From Deltaproteobacteria bacterium (lineage in GTDB: Bacteria; Desulfobacterota; Desulfomonilia; UBA1062), in the NCBI GenBank assembly GCA_023230665.1, contig JALNWY010000096.1:1-10968 (forward strand): 10,968 bases of DNA, given 5' to 3'. Under the pieces are notes generated by a model that worked only from the letters and a program-made list of their open reading frames with translations, was not told the DNA's origin and searched no databases. Shown piece after piece: positions 1 to 6,379 of the stretch. Positions within the stretch are counted from its first letter, which is position 1. Each line of letters begins with the position of its first letter. The position numbers were made by a program, and so were the translations under genes.

Positions 1-150
1 CAACATTATTATGAGCTATGTAACGCAAGTGGTTACAAACTCATTTGGAGACGGATTATCGGCGATTATCGTGTGCATGACCTGATCATAGCCGCTCTCG
101 GCAATGACTGCGATGAATACACAGCCACAAAGGGGGCAGAAGAAGACTGA
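1..150 (+). CDS. Possible C-terminal end of an unidentified protein (5' truncated)
   Basis: Frame 1 is open from the first base to a TGA at 148-150 and gives 49 residues with a protein-like composition, including the stretches YKLIWRRIIGDYRVHDLI and IAALGNDCDEY. The reading is mixed hydrophobic and charged and has no low-complexity runs, so it looks more natural than the other frames here, including a 61-codon minus-strand frame at 16-201. I do not recognise the family. The region is more AT-rich than the cobalamin genes downstream, which suggests a separate transcription unit. With only 49 codons visible, a chance open frame cannot be excluded. Confidence 0.4.
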   Translation, partial: QHYYELCNASGYKLIWRRIIGDYRVHDLIIAALGNDCDEYTATKGAEED

Positions 151-252
151 GAGCTGCAAGCGGCGAACTCGACGGGTTTTTCGCGTAAAGCCGGCCTGCA
201 TGGAGACTCATGCCCGGTATTGACCCTGCCACATTTTATGAAAACTTAGTTA

Positions 253-280
253 TTGATGTTTTATCCATATTATGCATAAT
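253..280 (+). promoter_or_regulatory. Putative sigma70-type promoter for the cobalamin operon
   Basis: A -35-like TTGATG (253-258) and a -10-like CATAAT (275-280) are separated by 16 nt. This would start transcription near 286-288, exactly where the first riboswitch begins. The surroundings (about 241-285) are distinctly AT-rich. The -10 sits inside a 16-bp perfect palindrome at 267-282, so a regulator could act here in addition to the riboswitches. Prediction is by eye only. Confidence 0.5.
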
Positions 281-286
281 ATTCTG

Positions 287-443
287 TTTGAGCGTGGCCC
301 ATTGGGCTGAAAGGGAAGACGGTGCGAATCCGTCGCGGTCCCGCCGCCGTAACCGGGGACGAACGCCGCATGATTGCCACTGTCCTTAAGGGATGGGAAG
401 GCGCGGCAGAAAGAATGATCCGGAAGCCGGAAGACCTGCTCTG
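287..443 (+). promoter_or_regulatory. Cobalamin riboswitch 1 (transcription-attenuating)
   Basis: The aptamer hallmarks appear in order: a small GCCC/GGGC hairpin (297-308) followed by CTGAAAGGGAAG, the conserved core GGTGCGAATCCG (321-332) and GGTCCCGCCGCCGT (337-350), the GCCACTG element (376-382), GGGATGGGAAGGC (390-402), and a B12 box AGCCGGAAGACCTGC (425-439). Flanking GAGC (290-293) and GCTC (438-441) can close the outer stem. The family binds adenosylcobalamin or related cobamides and represses downstream genes. A perfect intrinsic terminator follows about 60 nt later, so this copy most likely acts by transcription termination. It is built on the same plan as the second aptamer about 314 nt downstream. 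Confidence 0.93.
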
Positions 444-501
444 AAAAAACCATTGCTTCCTCTCGCGGATTGGGGGTTGCGACATAAGGGTGAAAAACGG
501 C

Positions 502-536
502 ATCCCCGGACCTTCGTCAGGTCCGGGGATTTTTTT
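502..536 (+). terminator. Rho-independent terminator of riboswitch 1
   Basis: The arms 502-513 (ATCCCCGGACCT) and 519-530 (AGGTCCGGGGAT) are perfectly complementary over 12 bp, with a 5-nt loop (TCGTC) and a run of seven T residues at 530-536. It lies between riboswitch 1 and riboswitch 2 with no gene in front of it, so it reads as the expression platform of riboswitch 1. Two segments could form a competing helix with its 5' arm: 470-477 (TTGGGGGT, pairing 502-509 with G-U wobbles) and 353-359 (CCGGGGA, pairing 503-509). Which of these is the real antiterminator is inference. Confidence 0.93.
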
Positions 537-556
537 ATTCCACGCCAATCCGCAAC

Positions 557-568
557 AAAGGAGGTGAT
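557..568 (+). promoter_or_regulatory. Orphan perfect Shine-Dalgarno sequence between the two riboswitches
   Basis: AAAGGAGGTGAT is fully complementary to the usual 3' end of bacterial 16S rRNA. No ATG, GTG or TTG lies at normal spacing behind it. ATC at 571 is at the right distance but opens only three codons before TGA. The nearest ATG (586) is 21 nt away and encodes five residues (MKYRA) before TAA at 601-603. It may be the relic of a deleted leader gene, a leader-peptide site, or a ribosome standby site. The match itself is plain; its function is unknown. Confidence 0.45.
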
Positions 569-607
569 ACATCACAAGCTGACAGATGAAATACAGGGCA
601 TAAGCAT

Positions 608-757
608 ATAGGGTTGCCTCGGATCAAGGGAAGGGGGTTAAAAGCCCCCACCGCCCCGCGACTGTAATCGTGACGAAAGCCGTATGCACGCCACTGTCCG
701 TAAGGGATGGGAAGGCTCGGCAAGTAGGATGATCGAGAGTCAGGAGACCTGTTCCGG
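608..757 (+). promoter_or_regulatory. Cobalamin riboswitch 2 (adjacent to btuB)
   Basis: A second complete aptamer follows the terminator. It has AAGGGAAG (626-633), a GGGGG/CCCCC hairpin followed by CCGCCCCGCGACTGTAA (650-666), GAAAGCC (675-681), GCCACTG (690-696), GGGATGGGAAGGC (704-716) and a near-consensus B12 box AGTCAGGAGACCTG (738-751). The stretch 690-722 matches riboswitch 1 positions 376-408 at 31 of 33 bases. No terminator hairpin with a T-run lies between it and the btuB start at 805. The btuB ribosome binding site (GGGAG, 795-799) is within 45 nt, so this copy probably acts on translation initiation. That mode is inferred from the missing terminator, not from a folded structure. 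Confidence 0.92.
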
Positions 758-804
758 CGGCATGATTCATCCATCGATCTTCGAGGGAAGGGAAGGGAGT
801 TTTT

Positions 805-2787
805 ATGAAAACAAAAATTATTACCGTATTTGTCGTTCTGGCAGTTCTACCTTTCGTACCGGCCGTTGCACATGCGGATGAACCAGAGCTCACCGTTCCG
901 CCTGAAACTCAGGCCCAATCCGAGAATAAGGGTACCGGAACTCAGAGGAAAGAACATATCGATGAGATCGTGGTCACTGCGACCAGATTGAAAACCAGCG
1001 AACGTGAAGTGGGCAGCTCGGTCACGGTCATCACTGCCGATCAGATCCGTCAGCAGCAGAAAATCACCGTGCTTGATGTGCTGAAGGACGTGCCCGCACT
1101 GGACGTCGTCCAGTCAGGAGGTCCGGGGACACAAGCTTCAGTTTTTATCCGGGGAGCAAAATCTGAACATACCCTGGTGCTTATGGATGGGGTGGAAATG
1201 AACGATCCTTCGTCGGCGGGACGGTCTTTTGATTTCGCCGACTTGATGGTCGGCAATATTGAACGCATCGAGATCGTTCGCGGACCGCAGAGCACTCTCT
1301 ACGGTTCCGACGCCATGGGGGGTGTCATCAATATCATCACAAAGAAAGGAACGGGCAAACCTTCCGGTTTCGTGTCGGCGGAGGGCGGTTCTTTCAAGAC
1401 CTTCACCGAGCGTGCAGGGATCAGCGGTGGCACCGGGCTCATCAACTATTCCTTTGGCATCTCCCGCCTGGACACGGACGGAATCTCCGCTGCCGATGAA
1501 AAAGACGGGAACCGCGAGAAAGACGGCTACGAGAACACGACGTTCTCCACCCGGCTGGGGATAACCCCGGCAAAGAACTTCGATGCCGATCTCATCCTGC
1601 GATACATCAATACGGAGGCCGACATCGACAACTCCGGCGGTGCCGGCGGCGACGATCCGAACAATACGGCGGACACAAAACAGCTTTTCCTCAGGACGCA
1701 GGCGCGTCTTTCCCTGTTCGATGATCTTTGGGAGCAAAAACTGGGATTTTCTCTGAGTGATCACAGCCGGGATTATCGGAATGATATTGATGCGGATCAC
1801 CCCAGCGATCTCGACCGAAGTTCCTATGACGGGCAGATTCTCAAGTTCGACTGGCAGCACAATCTCTATCTCCACGAATCGAACACGCTCACTTTGGGCA
1901 TTGAAACCGAGAAAGAAAAAGCGAAATCCTCATACTACTCGGAGAGTGCGTATGGTCCTTATACAAGCACCTTTGCAGAGGAGAACGCCCGGACCAGCGG
2001 TTATTATCTCCAGGACCAGATCAAGACATGGAATGACTGGTTCACGACTCTGGGCATCCGTCTGGACGATCACAGCGACTTCGGGACCAAGACCACATAC
2101 CGGCTAGCGTCCTCCTACCTTATCCGTCAGACCTCGACCAGGCTCAAGGGAAGCTACGGGACAGGGTTCAAGGCTCCCTCGCTCTACCAGCTCTTTTCCC
2201 TGTATGGCGACCAGGACCTCGAACCTGAGAAAGGTACGGGCTGGGACGCGGGCGTGGAGCAAATATTCTACCATGAGCTCATCACCCTTGGCATAACGTA
2301 TTTCAAAAACGATTTCGATGATCTGATCGATTTCGACAGCGGCACATCCAAGTACGTGAACGTGGCGAAAGCTGAGACCAAGGGTGTGGAGACATACTTG
2401 TCCGCTCGGCCGAGCGACGATCTCACCCTGAGGGTCAGCTACACTTATACGGACACCAAGGACAAGGATACCGGGGAAAAACTCTTGCGTAGGCCGAAAA
2501 ACAAGGCATCGTTCGATGCGAACTACCGTTTCCTCGGCAAGGGAAATACCAATCTGGAAGTTTTGTATGTAGGCAAGCGCGATGATTACGACTATTCATC
2601 ATGGCCGGCCGCCCGGGTTACTCTGGGCGGATACACCCTGGTGAACCTGGCTGCATCATATGATGTCACCAGAAACATTCAGGTCACAGGCCGAGTGAAC
2701 AACCTCTTTGACAAATATTATCAAGAGGTTTTCGGTTATGGCACCCCAGGGATATCCGGTTATGCAGGGATCAAGTGTTCATTCTAG
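805..2787 (+). CDS. btuB: BtuB-type TonB-dependent outer-membrane cobalamin receptor
   Basis: This 660-residue protein imports cobamides across the outer membrane using TonB energy. It starts with a signal peptide (K-rich start, hydrophobic core about 5-20, cleavage near AHA-DE at 22-26). The TonB box DEIVVTA is at 53-59, then comes a plug domain (about 60-180) with VFIRGA, VLMDGV and the IERIEIVRGPQSTLYGSDA block at 152-170, then a barrel rich in alternating aromatic strands. The chain ends in a proper beta-signal with a terminal Phe (GYAGIKCSF), so the TAG stop is natural. The length fits the BtuB/CirA group. The start has GGGAG five nt upstream. Substrate assignment rests on the two cobalamin riboswitches in front and btuFDC behind. 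It is first in the operon. The frame after its stop continues open into a TonB-like domain. Confidence 0.93.
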   Translation: MKTKIITVFVVLAVLPFVPAVAHADEPELTVPPETQAQSENKGTGTQRKEHIDEIVVTATRLKTSEREVGSSVTVITADQIRQQQKITVLDVLKDVPALDVVQSGGPGTQASVFIRGAKSEHTLVLMDGVEMNDPSSAGRSFDFADLMVGNIERIEIVRGPQSTLYGSDAMGGVINIITKKGTGKPSGFVSAEGGSFKTFTERAGISGGTGLINYSFGISRLDTDGISAADEKDGNREKDGYENTTFSTRLGITPAKNFDADLILRYINTEADIDNSGGAGGDDPNNTADTKQLFLRTQARLSLFDDLWEQKLGFSLSDHSRDYRNDIDADHPSDLDRSSYDGQILKFDWQHNLYLHESNTLTLGIETEKEKAKSSYYSESAYGPYTSTFAEENARTSGYYLQDQIKTWNDWFTTLGIRLDDHSDFGTKTTYRLASSYLIRQTSTRLKGSYGTGFKAPSLYQLFSLYGDQDLEPEKGTGWDAGVEQIFYHELITLGITYFKNDFDDLIDFDSGTSKYVNVAKAETKGVETYLSARPSDDLTLRVSYTYTDTKDKDTGEKLLRRPKNKASFDANYRFLGKGNTNLEVLYVGKRDDYDYSSWPAARVTLGGYTLVNLAASYDVTRNIQVTGRVNNLFDKYYQEVFGYGTPGISGYAGIKCSF

Positions 2788-2913
2788 CCGGCAGGACAGG
2801 AAGGGGACGGAGCAGACACCGGGGGTGCAGGGACATCGAGCCCTGCATCGATCTCGGTTTTATCGAAACCGGAATACCCGAGATTCTCGCGCACGCACAG
2901 CGAGGAAGGAACA

Positions 2914-3117
2914 GTGGTGCTTGAAGTTGAAGTAAGGATCGAGGGAAGACCGGGCAAGGTGTCGGTTGTCCATTCCAGCGGATATCGACGCCTGGATGAT
3001 GCTGCGCTCAATGCGATCGAAAAGGCGGAATTCGTTCCGGCCAGGACATTAGGTAACCCGGTCGTATCGATCAAGCGGGTTTCTATCAGATTCAATATCA
3101 AAGACTGGGGGGAATAG
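2914..3117 (+). CDS. TonB C-terminal-domain fragment (probable remnant or unusual short TonB)
   Basis: The 67 residues from GTG at 2914 match the C-terminal domain of the energy transducer TonB: the VEVRIEGRPGKVSVVHSSGY strand region, the LDDAALNAIEKAEFVPAR helix and strand, and the final VSIRFNI strand. The open frame actually begins at 2788, right after the btuB stop and in the same frame. It supplies a Gly/Ser/Pro-rich linker (about 2788-2868) and the missing domain start EYPRFSR...EEGTV, yet has no start codon before GTG 2914/2917. AAGGA at 2906-2910 could serve GTG 2917. No membrane anchor or signal peptide exists, so a product starting here would stay in the cytoplasm and could not act as a normal TonB. 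The likeliest reading is a tonB that lost its 5' half, but an intact stretch of coding-like sequence argues for recent loss or an unusual expression mode. Confidence 0.5.
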   Translation: MVLEVEVRIEGRPGKVSVVHSSGYRRLDDAALNAIEKAEFVPARTLGNPVVSIKRVSIRFNIKDWGE

Positions 3118-3174
3118 GGTCTGTGAACGGGAATGACTCAGGCGGGATGCCTTTTCTCTATGGAGAAGCGCGAG

Positions 3175-4113
3175 ATGGGTAAAAAGTTTGTTGCGATTCT
3201 GCTTCTGTTGATCACGACGATCTTCCTCGGAAACAGAGTCCTCCCCCAAACAAGCCGGAATAACCCGGGTGGACCTGTCCCAAGCCACACCCAGAGCAAT
3301 GTCCGTCCTGTGCATACGCGGATCGTCTCCATGTCCCCGAGCATAACGGAAATCCTGTTCATGCTGGAACTGGGTAAAAATGTAGTGGGCGTCACCCATT
3401 TCTGCACATACCCCCCCGAAGCGAGATCCAAGCCGATAATAGGCGGATACAGCGACCCCAATTACGAGGCCGTCGTGGCCCTGCATCCTGACCTGATCAT
3501 CATGCTGACCGAACATGCCGAGCCCCTCCGAAACCTGGAGAAGCTGGGTTTGAAAACCCTGGTGGTGGATCACCGGAATATCGACGCAATACTGAATTCC
3601 ATCACTGCTATCGGTTTGTCATGCGGCAGGGAGCGTGAAGCATTGACCGCGGTGGGCGGCCTGCGGGCACGCATGGAAAGGATACGGCGTGTTATCGGCG
3701 GCCTTGTTCGGCCACGCGTCATGGTGACGGTGGGACGGAACATGGGTTCGGGCAGAATTGAGGATGTTTACATCAACGGCCACGGCGGGTTCTACAGCGA
3801 GCTCATCACCCTGGCCGGAGGTGTGAATGCGTATACCGGCGATGTCTCGTATCCCTCCTTTTCCGAGGAAGGGATCATGCGCATAAATCCCGCCGTCATC
3901 ATCGACATGGTGCCCGATCTGGGGGCAAGGGCACTGGATAAAGATACAGTAATCCGCCAATGGCGGAACCTGAGCCGGGTGAATGCCGTGAGGAACTCTC
4001 GCGTGTACGTGTTTGGCCAGGATTATACAGTGATCCCCGGACCACGGTTCATTGATCTCCTCGAAGAAATGGCGCGGGCGATCCACCCCGAAGCGACCTG
4101 GAGTACCCCATGA
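3175..4113 (+). CDS. btuF: BtuF-like periplasmic cobalamin-binding protein of ABC importer
   Basis: The 312-residue protein binds cobamides in the periplasm and delivers them to BtuCD. A signal peptide (MGKK, hydrophobic core about 5-20, no lipobox cysteine) is followed by the Peripla_BP_2 fold: RIVSMSPSITEILF at 49-62, VGVTHFCTYPPEA at 71-83, GGYSDPNYEAVVALHPDLI at 90-108, and C-terminal lobe motifs INGHGGFYSELITLAGGVNA and YPSFSEEGIMRINPAVII. ATG 3175 is preferred over in-frame ATGs at 3133 and 3160 because GGAG (3162-3165) stands at the right distance and the signal peptide then starts at its N-terminus. The stop overlaps the btuD start by 4 nt (ATGA). Iron-siderophore or haem binding proteins share this fold; the cobalamin role is set by context and by the close fit to BtuF-type proteins. 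Confidence 0.9.
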   Translation: MGKKFVAILLLLITTIFLGNRVLPQTSRNNPGGPVPSHTQSNVRPVHTRIVSMSPSITEILFMLELGKNVVGVTHFCTYPPEARSKPIIGGYSDPNYEAVVALHPDLIIMLTEHAEPLRNLEKLGLKTLVVDHRNIDAILNSITAIGLSCGREREALTAVGGLRARMERIRRVIGGLVRPRVMVTVGRNMGSGRIEDVYINGHGGFYSELITLAGGVNAYTGDVSYPSFSEEGIMRINPAVIIDMVPDLGARALDKDTVIRQWRNLSRVNAVRNSRVYVFGQDYTVIPGPRFIDLLEEMARAIHPEATWSTP

Positions 4114-4898
4114 ACCCCCCGATTGTCGAATTCGAGCACTTTTCCTTTGTCTTGGAGGGCCATATGCTGCTCAGCGACATCAGCCTGAGTATAGACCCGG
4201 GCGAATTCGTTTCCATTATCGGCCCAAACGGCGCGGGCAAGACCACCTTGCTCAAATGCCTGGAGCGTATTCATCACACGAGTCACACCGGGATCAGGAT
4301 TGCGGGGAAATCGCTGGCCGCATATTCGCAGAGGGAGCTGGCCCGGGTGGTAAGCTACGTGCCCCAGGCTGATGGCGTCTTACCTCTCTTTACGGTGGCC
4401 GAATTCATCATGATGGGGCGCTATCCCTATCTGAGCCCCTGCACACCTCCGAGAAAACACGACAAGGCCGTCGTTGCGGAAGTCCTGGAGCTGACCGGCA
4501 CGGCTCAGTTCAGCCGCCGCCATCTTGCCACGCTCAGCGGAGGTGAACGGCAACGGGTATTCATTGCCGCAGCCCTCGCGCAGGAAGCCCGTATACTGCT
4601 CCTGGACGAGCCTGACGTTTTCCTCGATCCCTGTCATCAGAGCGAAATCCATGGACTTCTGTCGCGCATCAACCGCGAGCGCGGGGTTACCGTCCTGCTG
4701 ATAACGCACGATATCAACCTGGCCGCACTCATCAGCGGGCGCATCCTGGCCCTGAAAAAGGGCAGTCTGGTCTATTGGGGAGATCCGGAAGGCTTGATGC
4801 AGGAGGACGTTCTGTTTGACATCTATGGAAAGCCCTTTGTGTTCGTCAAACATCCCTCGATTGGGAAAAACGTTGTTGTCACGGATGCGCCATGCTGA
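4110..4898 (+). CDS. btuD: BtuD-like ATP-binding subunit of cobalamin ABC importer
   Basis: A 262-residue ABC ATPase that powers transport through BtuC in the inner membrane. Visible motifs are Walker A GPNGAGKTT (38-46), Q-loop VPQ (84-86), a signature LSGGERQR (142-149), Walker B ILLLDEP (162-168) and H-loop ITHD with His200. The D-loop region reads EPDVFLDP where the family usually has EPTSHLDP or similar, a small deviation next to the catalytic Glu. Length is normal for FepC/BtuD-type proteins. GGAG at 4100-4103 precedes the ATG. Coding overlaps btuF upstream and btuC downstream (7 nt), indicating translational coupling. Siderophore importers use the same family, so specificity comes from the operon. 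Confidence 0.92.
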   Translation: MNPPIVEFEHFSFVLEGHMLLSDISLSIDPGEFVSIIGPNGAGKTTLLKCLERIHHTSHTGIRIAGKSLAAYSQRELARVVSYVPQADGVLPLFTVAEFIMMGRYPYLSPCTPPRKHDKAVVAEVLELTGTAQFSRRHLATLSGGERQRVFIAAALAQEARILLLDEPDVFLDPCHQSEIHGLLSRINRERGVTVLLITHDINLAALISGRILALKKGSLVYWGDPEGLMQEDVLFDIYGKPFVFVKHPSIGKNVVVTDAPC

Positions 4899-5905
4899 AT
4901 TCCCGGTATAAGAAACGCTTTCTTCTGGGATTGACGATCCTGGCAATCGTGGTTGCCGTGGGAGCTCCCTTCACAGGCATGCAATTCATATCGCTTCGTT
5001 CCGTTCTCGACCCGGTTTCCGCTGGAACGGACTATGACATCTTCTGGCGGATCAGGGTGCCGCGCGTCTGCATCTCTTTCCTGGCCGGTGCCGGTCTGGC
5101 GATCAGCGGCATGGCCTATCAGGCCATGTTCCGCAATCTGCTCGCCACACCGTATACCCTTGGCGTAGCCAGCGGTGCATCGCTGGGAGCGGCCTGCTAT
5201 GTGCATCTGGGTTTCATGTTCAGCCTGCTGGGCATCCCCGGCATATCCGTATTCGCCTTTTGCGGGGCCGTGCTTGCCGTGGCTTTTGTATACGGCATCA
5301 CCATGCTCCGGGGAAAAAGACTTGCCTCGTCCACCTTGCTGCTGGCAGGCGTGGCGATCAGCTTCTTCTTCTCCAGCCTGATACTCTTCATCCAATATCT
5401 GAGCACCTTTGCGCATTCCTTTCAGATCGTGCGCTGGCTCATGGGCGCAATCTCGGTGGTGGGGTTCGAGCCCGTGCGCCAACTGACGCCGTTCGTTCTC
5501 TGCGGCTCTCTGGTCATCCTGTATCTCAGGCACGAGCTCAATCTCTTGATGGCAGGCGAGGATCTCTCCACCAGCCGCGGGGTAAACGTCAACAGGACCA
5601 GGCAGTTTACGTTCTTCGCCACCTCGCTCATGGTGGGCGGCGTGGTGGCGGTGTGCGGCCCTATCGGTTTCATGGGTATGATGGCCCCGCATATCTGCCG
5701 ATTGATCATCGGCGCGGACCATCGTTACCTGGCTCCGGCCACACTGCTCTTCGGCGGCGTGTTCCTGACCGTGTGCGACACCATCGCACGGACCATCATC
5801 GCACCGGCGGAGATGCCGGTGGGCATCATCACGGCGCTGCTGGGCGGGCCGTTTTTCATTTGGCTGCTGGTCGGCAGATCATCCGACAAGTGGGGCATGG
5901 CATAA
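4892..5905 (+). CDS. btuC: BtuC-like permease of cobalamin ABC importer (FecCD family)
   Basis: The 337-residue integral membrane protein forms the translocation path for cobamides in the inner membrane. The first hydrophobic segment is about 11-27. The FecCD signature runs across 55-100, including RVPR, LAGAGLAISGMAYQAMFRN and TPYTLGVASGASLGA. Here RNLLATP replaces the common RNPLADP. A cytoplasmic coupling stretch lies near 222-235 (GEDLSTSRGVNVNR), followed by GPIGFMGMMAPHICRLIIG (256-274) and the C-terminal EMPVGIITALLGGPFFIWLL. Several further hydrophobic spans fit the roughly ten-helix fold. Its start lies inside the btuD stop region and has only a weak ribosome site, so translation is probably coupled. 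It precedes a 33-nt gap. Confidence 0.93.
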   Translation: MLNSRYKKRFLLGLTILAIVVAVGAPFTGMQFISLRSVLDPVSAGTDYDIFWRIRVPRVCISFLAGAGLAISGMAYQAMFRNLLATPYTLGVASGASLGAACYVHLGFMFSLLGIPGISVFAFCGAVLAVAFVYGITMLRGKRLASSTLLLAGVAISFFFSSLILFIQYLSTFAHSFQIVRWLMGAISVVGFEPVRQLTPFVLCGSLVILYLRHELNLLMAGEDLSTSRGVNVNRTRQFTFFATSLMVGGVVAVCGPIGFMGMMAPHICRLIIGADHRYLAPATLLFGGVFLTVCDTIARTIIAPAEMPVGIITALLGGPFFIWLLVGRSSDKWGMA

Positions 5906-5938
5906 GTCCCTCGATGAAAAATCATAAGGAGGATAGCA

Positions 5939-6379
5939 ATGAATAAATTCGACAAGGGCAGGATCTTGATGGCCGTGTGTCTTGCCGCAACCTTGGCCGT
6001 GCAAGCCAGGGCTACGGACCTGAACACGATCCCCGGCGAGGGACGAAAAGAACTCGTTGTGACCATCGATTACGGGAAAAGCAAACCTGCCCGGACCCTG
6101 CACGTCCCCTTGATAAAGGGGAAGACTGTCCTGGAAACCTTGCAAACCGCGGCGGCTGTGGAGACCCACTCGGTCGGGCCGTTTGTGTTTGTGATTGCCA
6201 TCAACGGCATTGAAGGCAAACGGGGAGAAATGGCCTGGTATTATACGATCGATGGCAAGAGGGTGGGCGAACTGGCTTATACAAAGGTGCTCGACGGCAC
6301 GGAGGGCTCGATGCAGTGGACCTATACGAAAGATGTCTGCTCGTGGACAGTGGACGGAAAGCCCCAGGCCCCGAAATAA
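5939..6379 (+). CDS. Exported DUF4430 (transcobalamin C-terminal-like) protein
   Basis: The 146-residue product has a signal peptide (KGR, hydrophobic core about 9-21, likely cleavage after ARA at 23-25; Cys14 is not in a lipobox). A single DUF4430-type domain follows. Supporting features are the initial strand ELVVTIDYG, a GKTVLETLQTAA helix (61-73) typical of 'ligand turns into helix' in this fold, FVIAINGIEG (84-93), the MAWYYTIDGK block (98-107) and a DGTEGSMQWTY end (119-129). DUF4430 resembles the beta-domain of vertebrate transcobalamin and intrinsic factor, which contacts cobalamin. Placed straight after btuC and before cbiR, it may bind cobamides in the periplasm or at the surface. 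It has a strong AAGGAGG site 6-8 nt before ATG, so it is probably well translated. Its stop overlaps the cbiR start by one base. Binding is inferred. Confidence 0.8.
   Translation: MNKFDKGRILMAVCLAATLAVQARATDLNTIPGEGRKELVVTIDYGKSKPARTLHVPLIKGKTVLETLQTAAAVETHSVGPFVFVIAINGIEGKRGEMAWYYTIDGKRVGELAYTKVLDGTEGSMQWTYTKDVCSWTVDGKPQAPK

Noticed and set aside
191..217. Hairpin (CCGG plus GCATG/CATGC with a bulge) after the possible upstream gene
   Set aside because: Considered as a terminator, but the stem is short and interrupted and no T-run follows it directly.
1138..1875. 245-codon open frame on the minus strand
   Set aside because: It is antisense to the well-supported btuB barrel, has no recognisable domain, and arises from the codon bias of the plus-strand gene.
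2855..2871. CGGTTT/AAACCG hairpin between btuB and btuF
   Set aside because: A 6-bp stem without a T-run; it lies inside the open frame of the TonB-like domain linker and does not look like a terminator.
4823..5722. 299-codon open frame on the minus strand
   Set aside because: It lies opposite btuC and is very rich in His, Glu, Arg and Gly, as expected of the reverse of a hydrophobic membrane protein in GC-rich DNA.
6316..6378. Longer N-terminus for cbiR starting at 6316
   Set aside because: It would overlap the DUF4430 coding region by over 60 nt with unrelated sequence; ATG 6379 overlaps the preceding stop as is typical in this operon.
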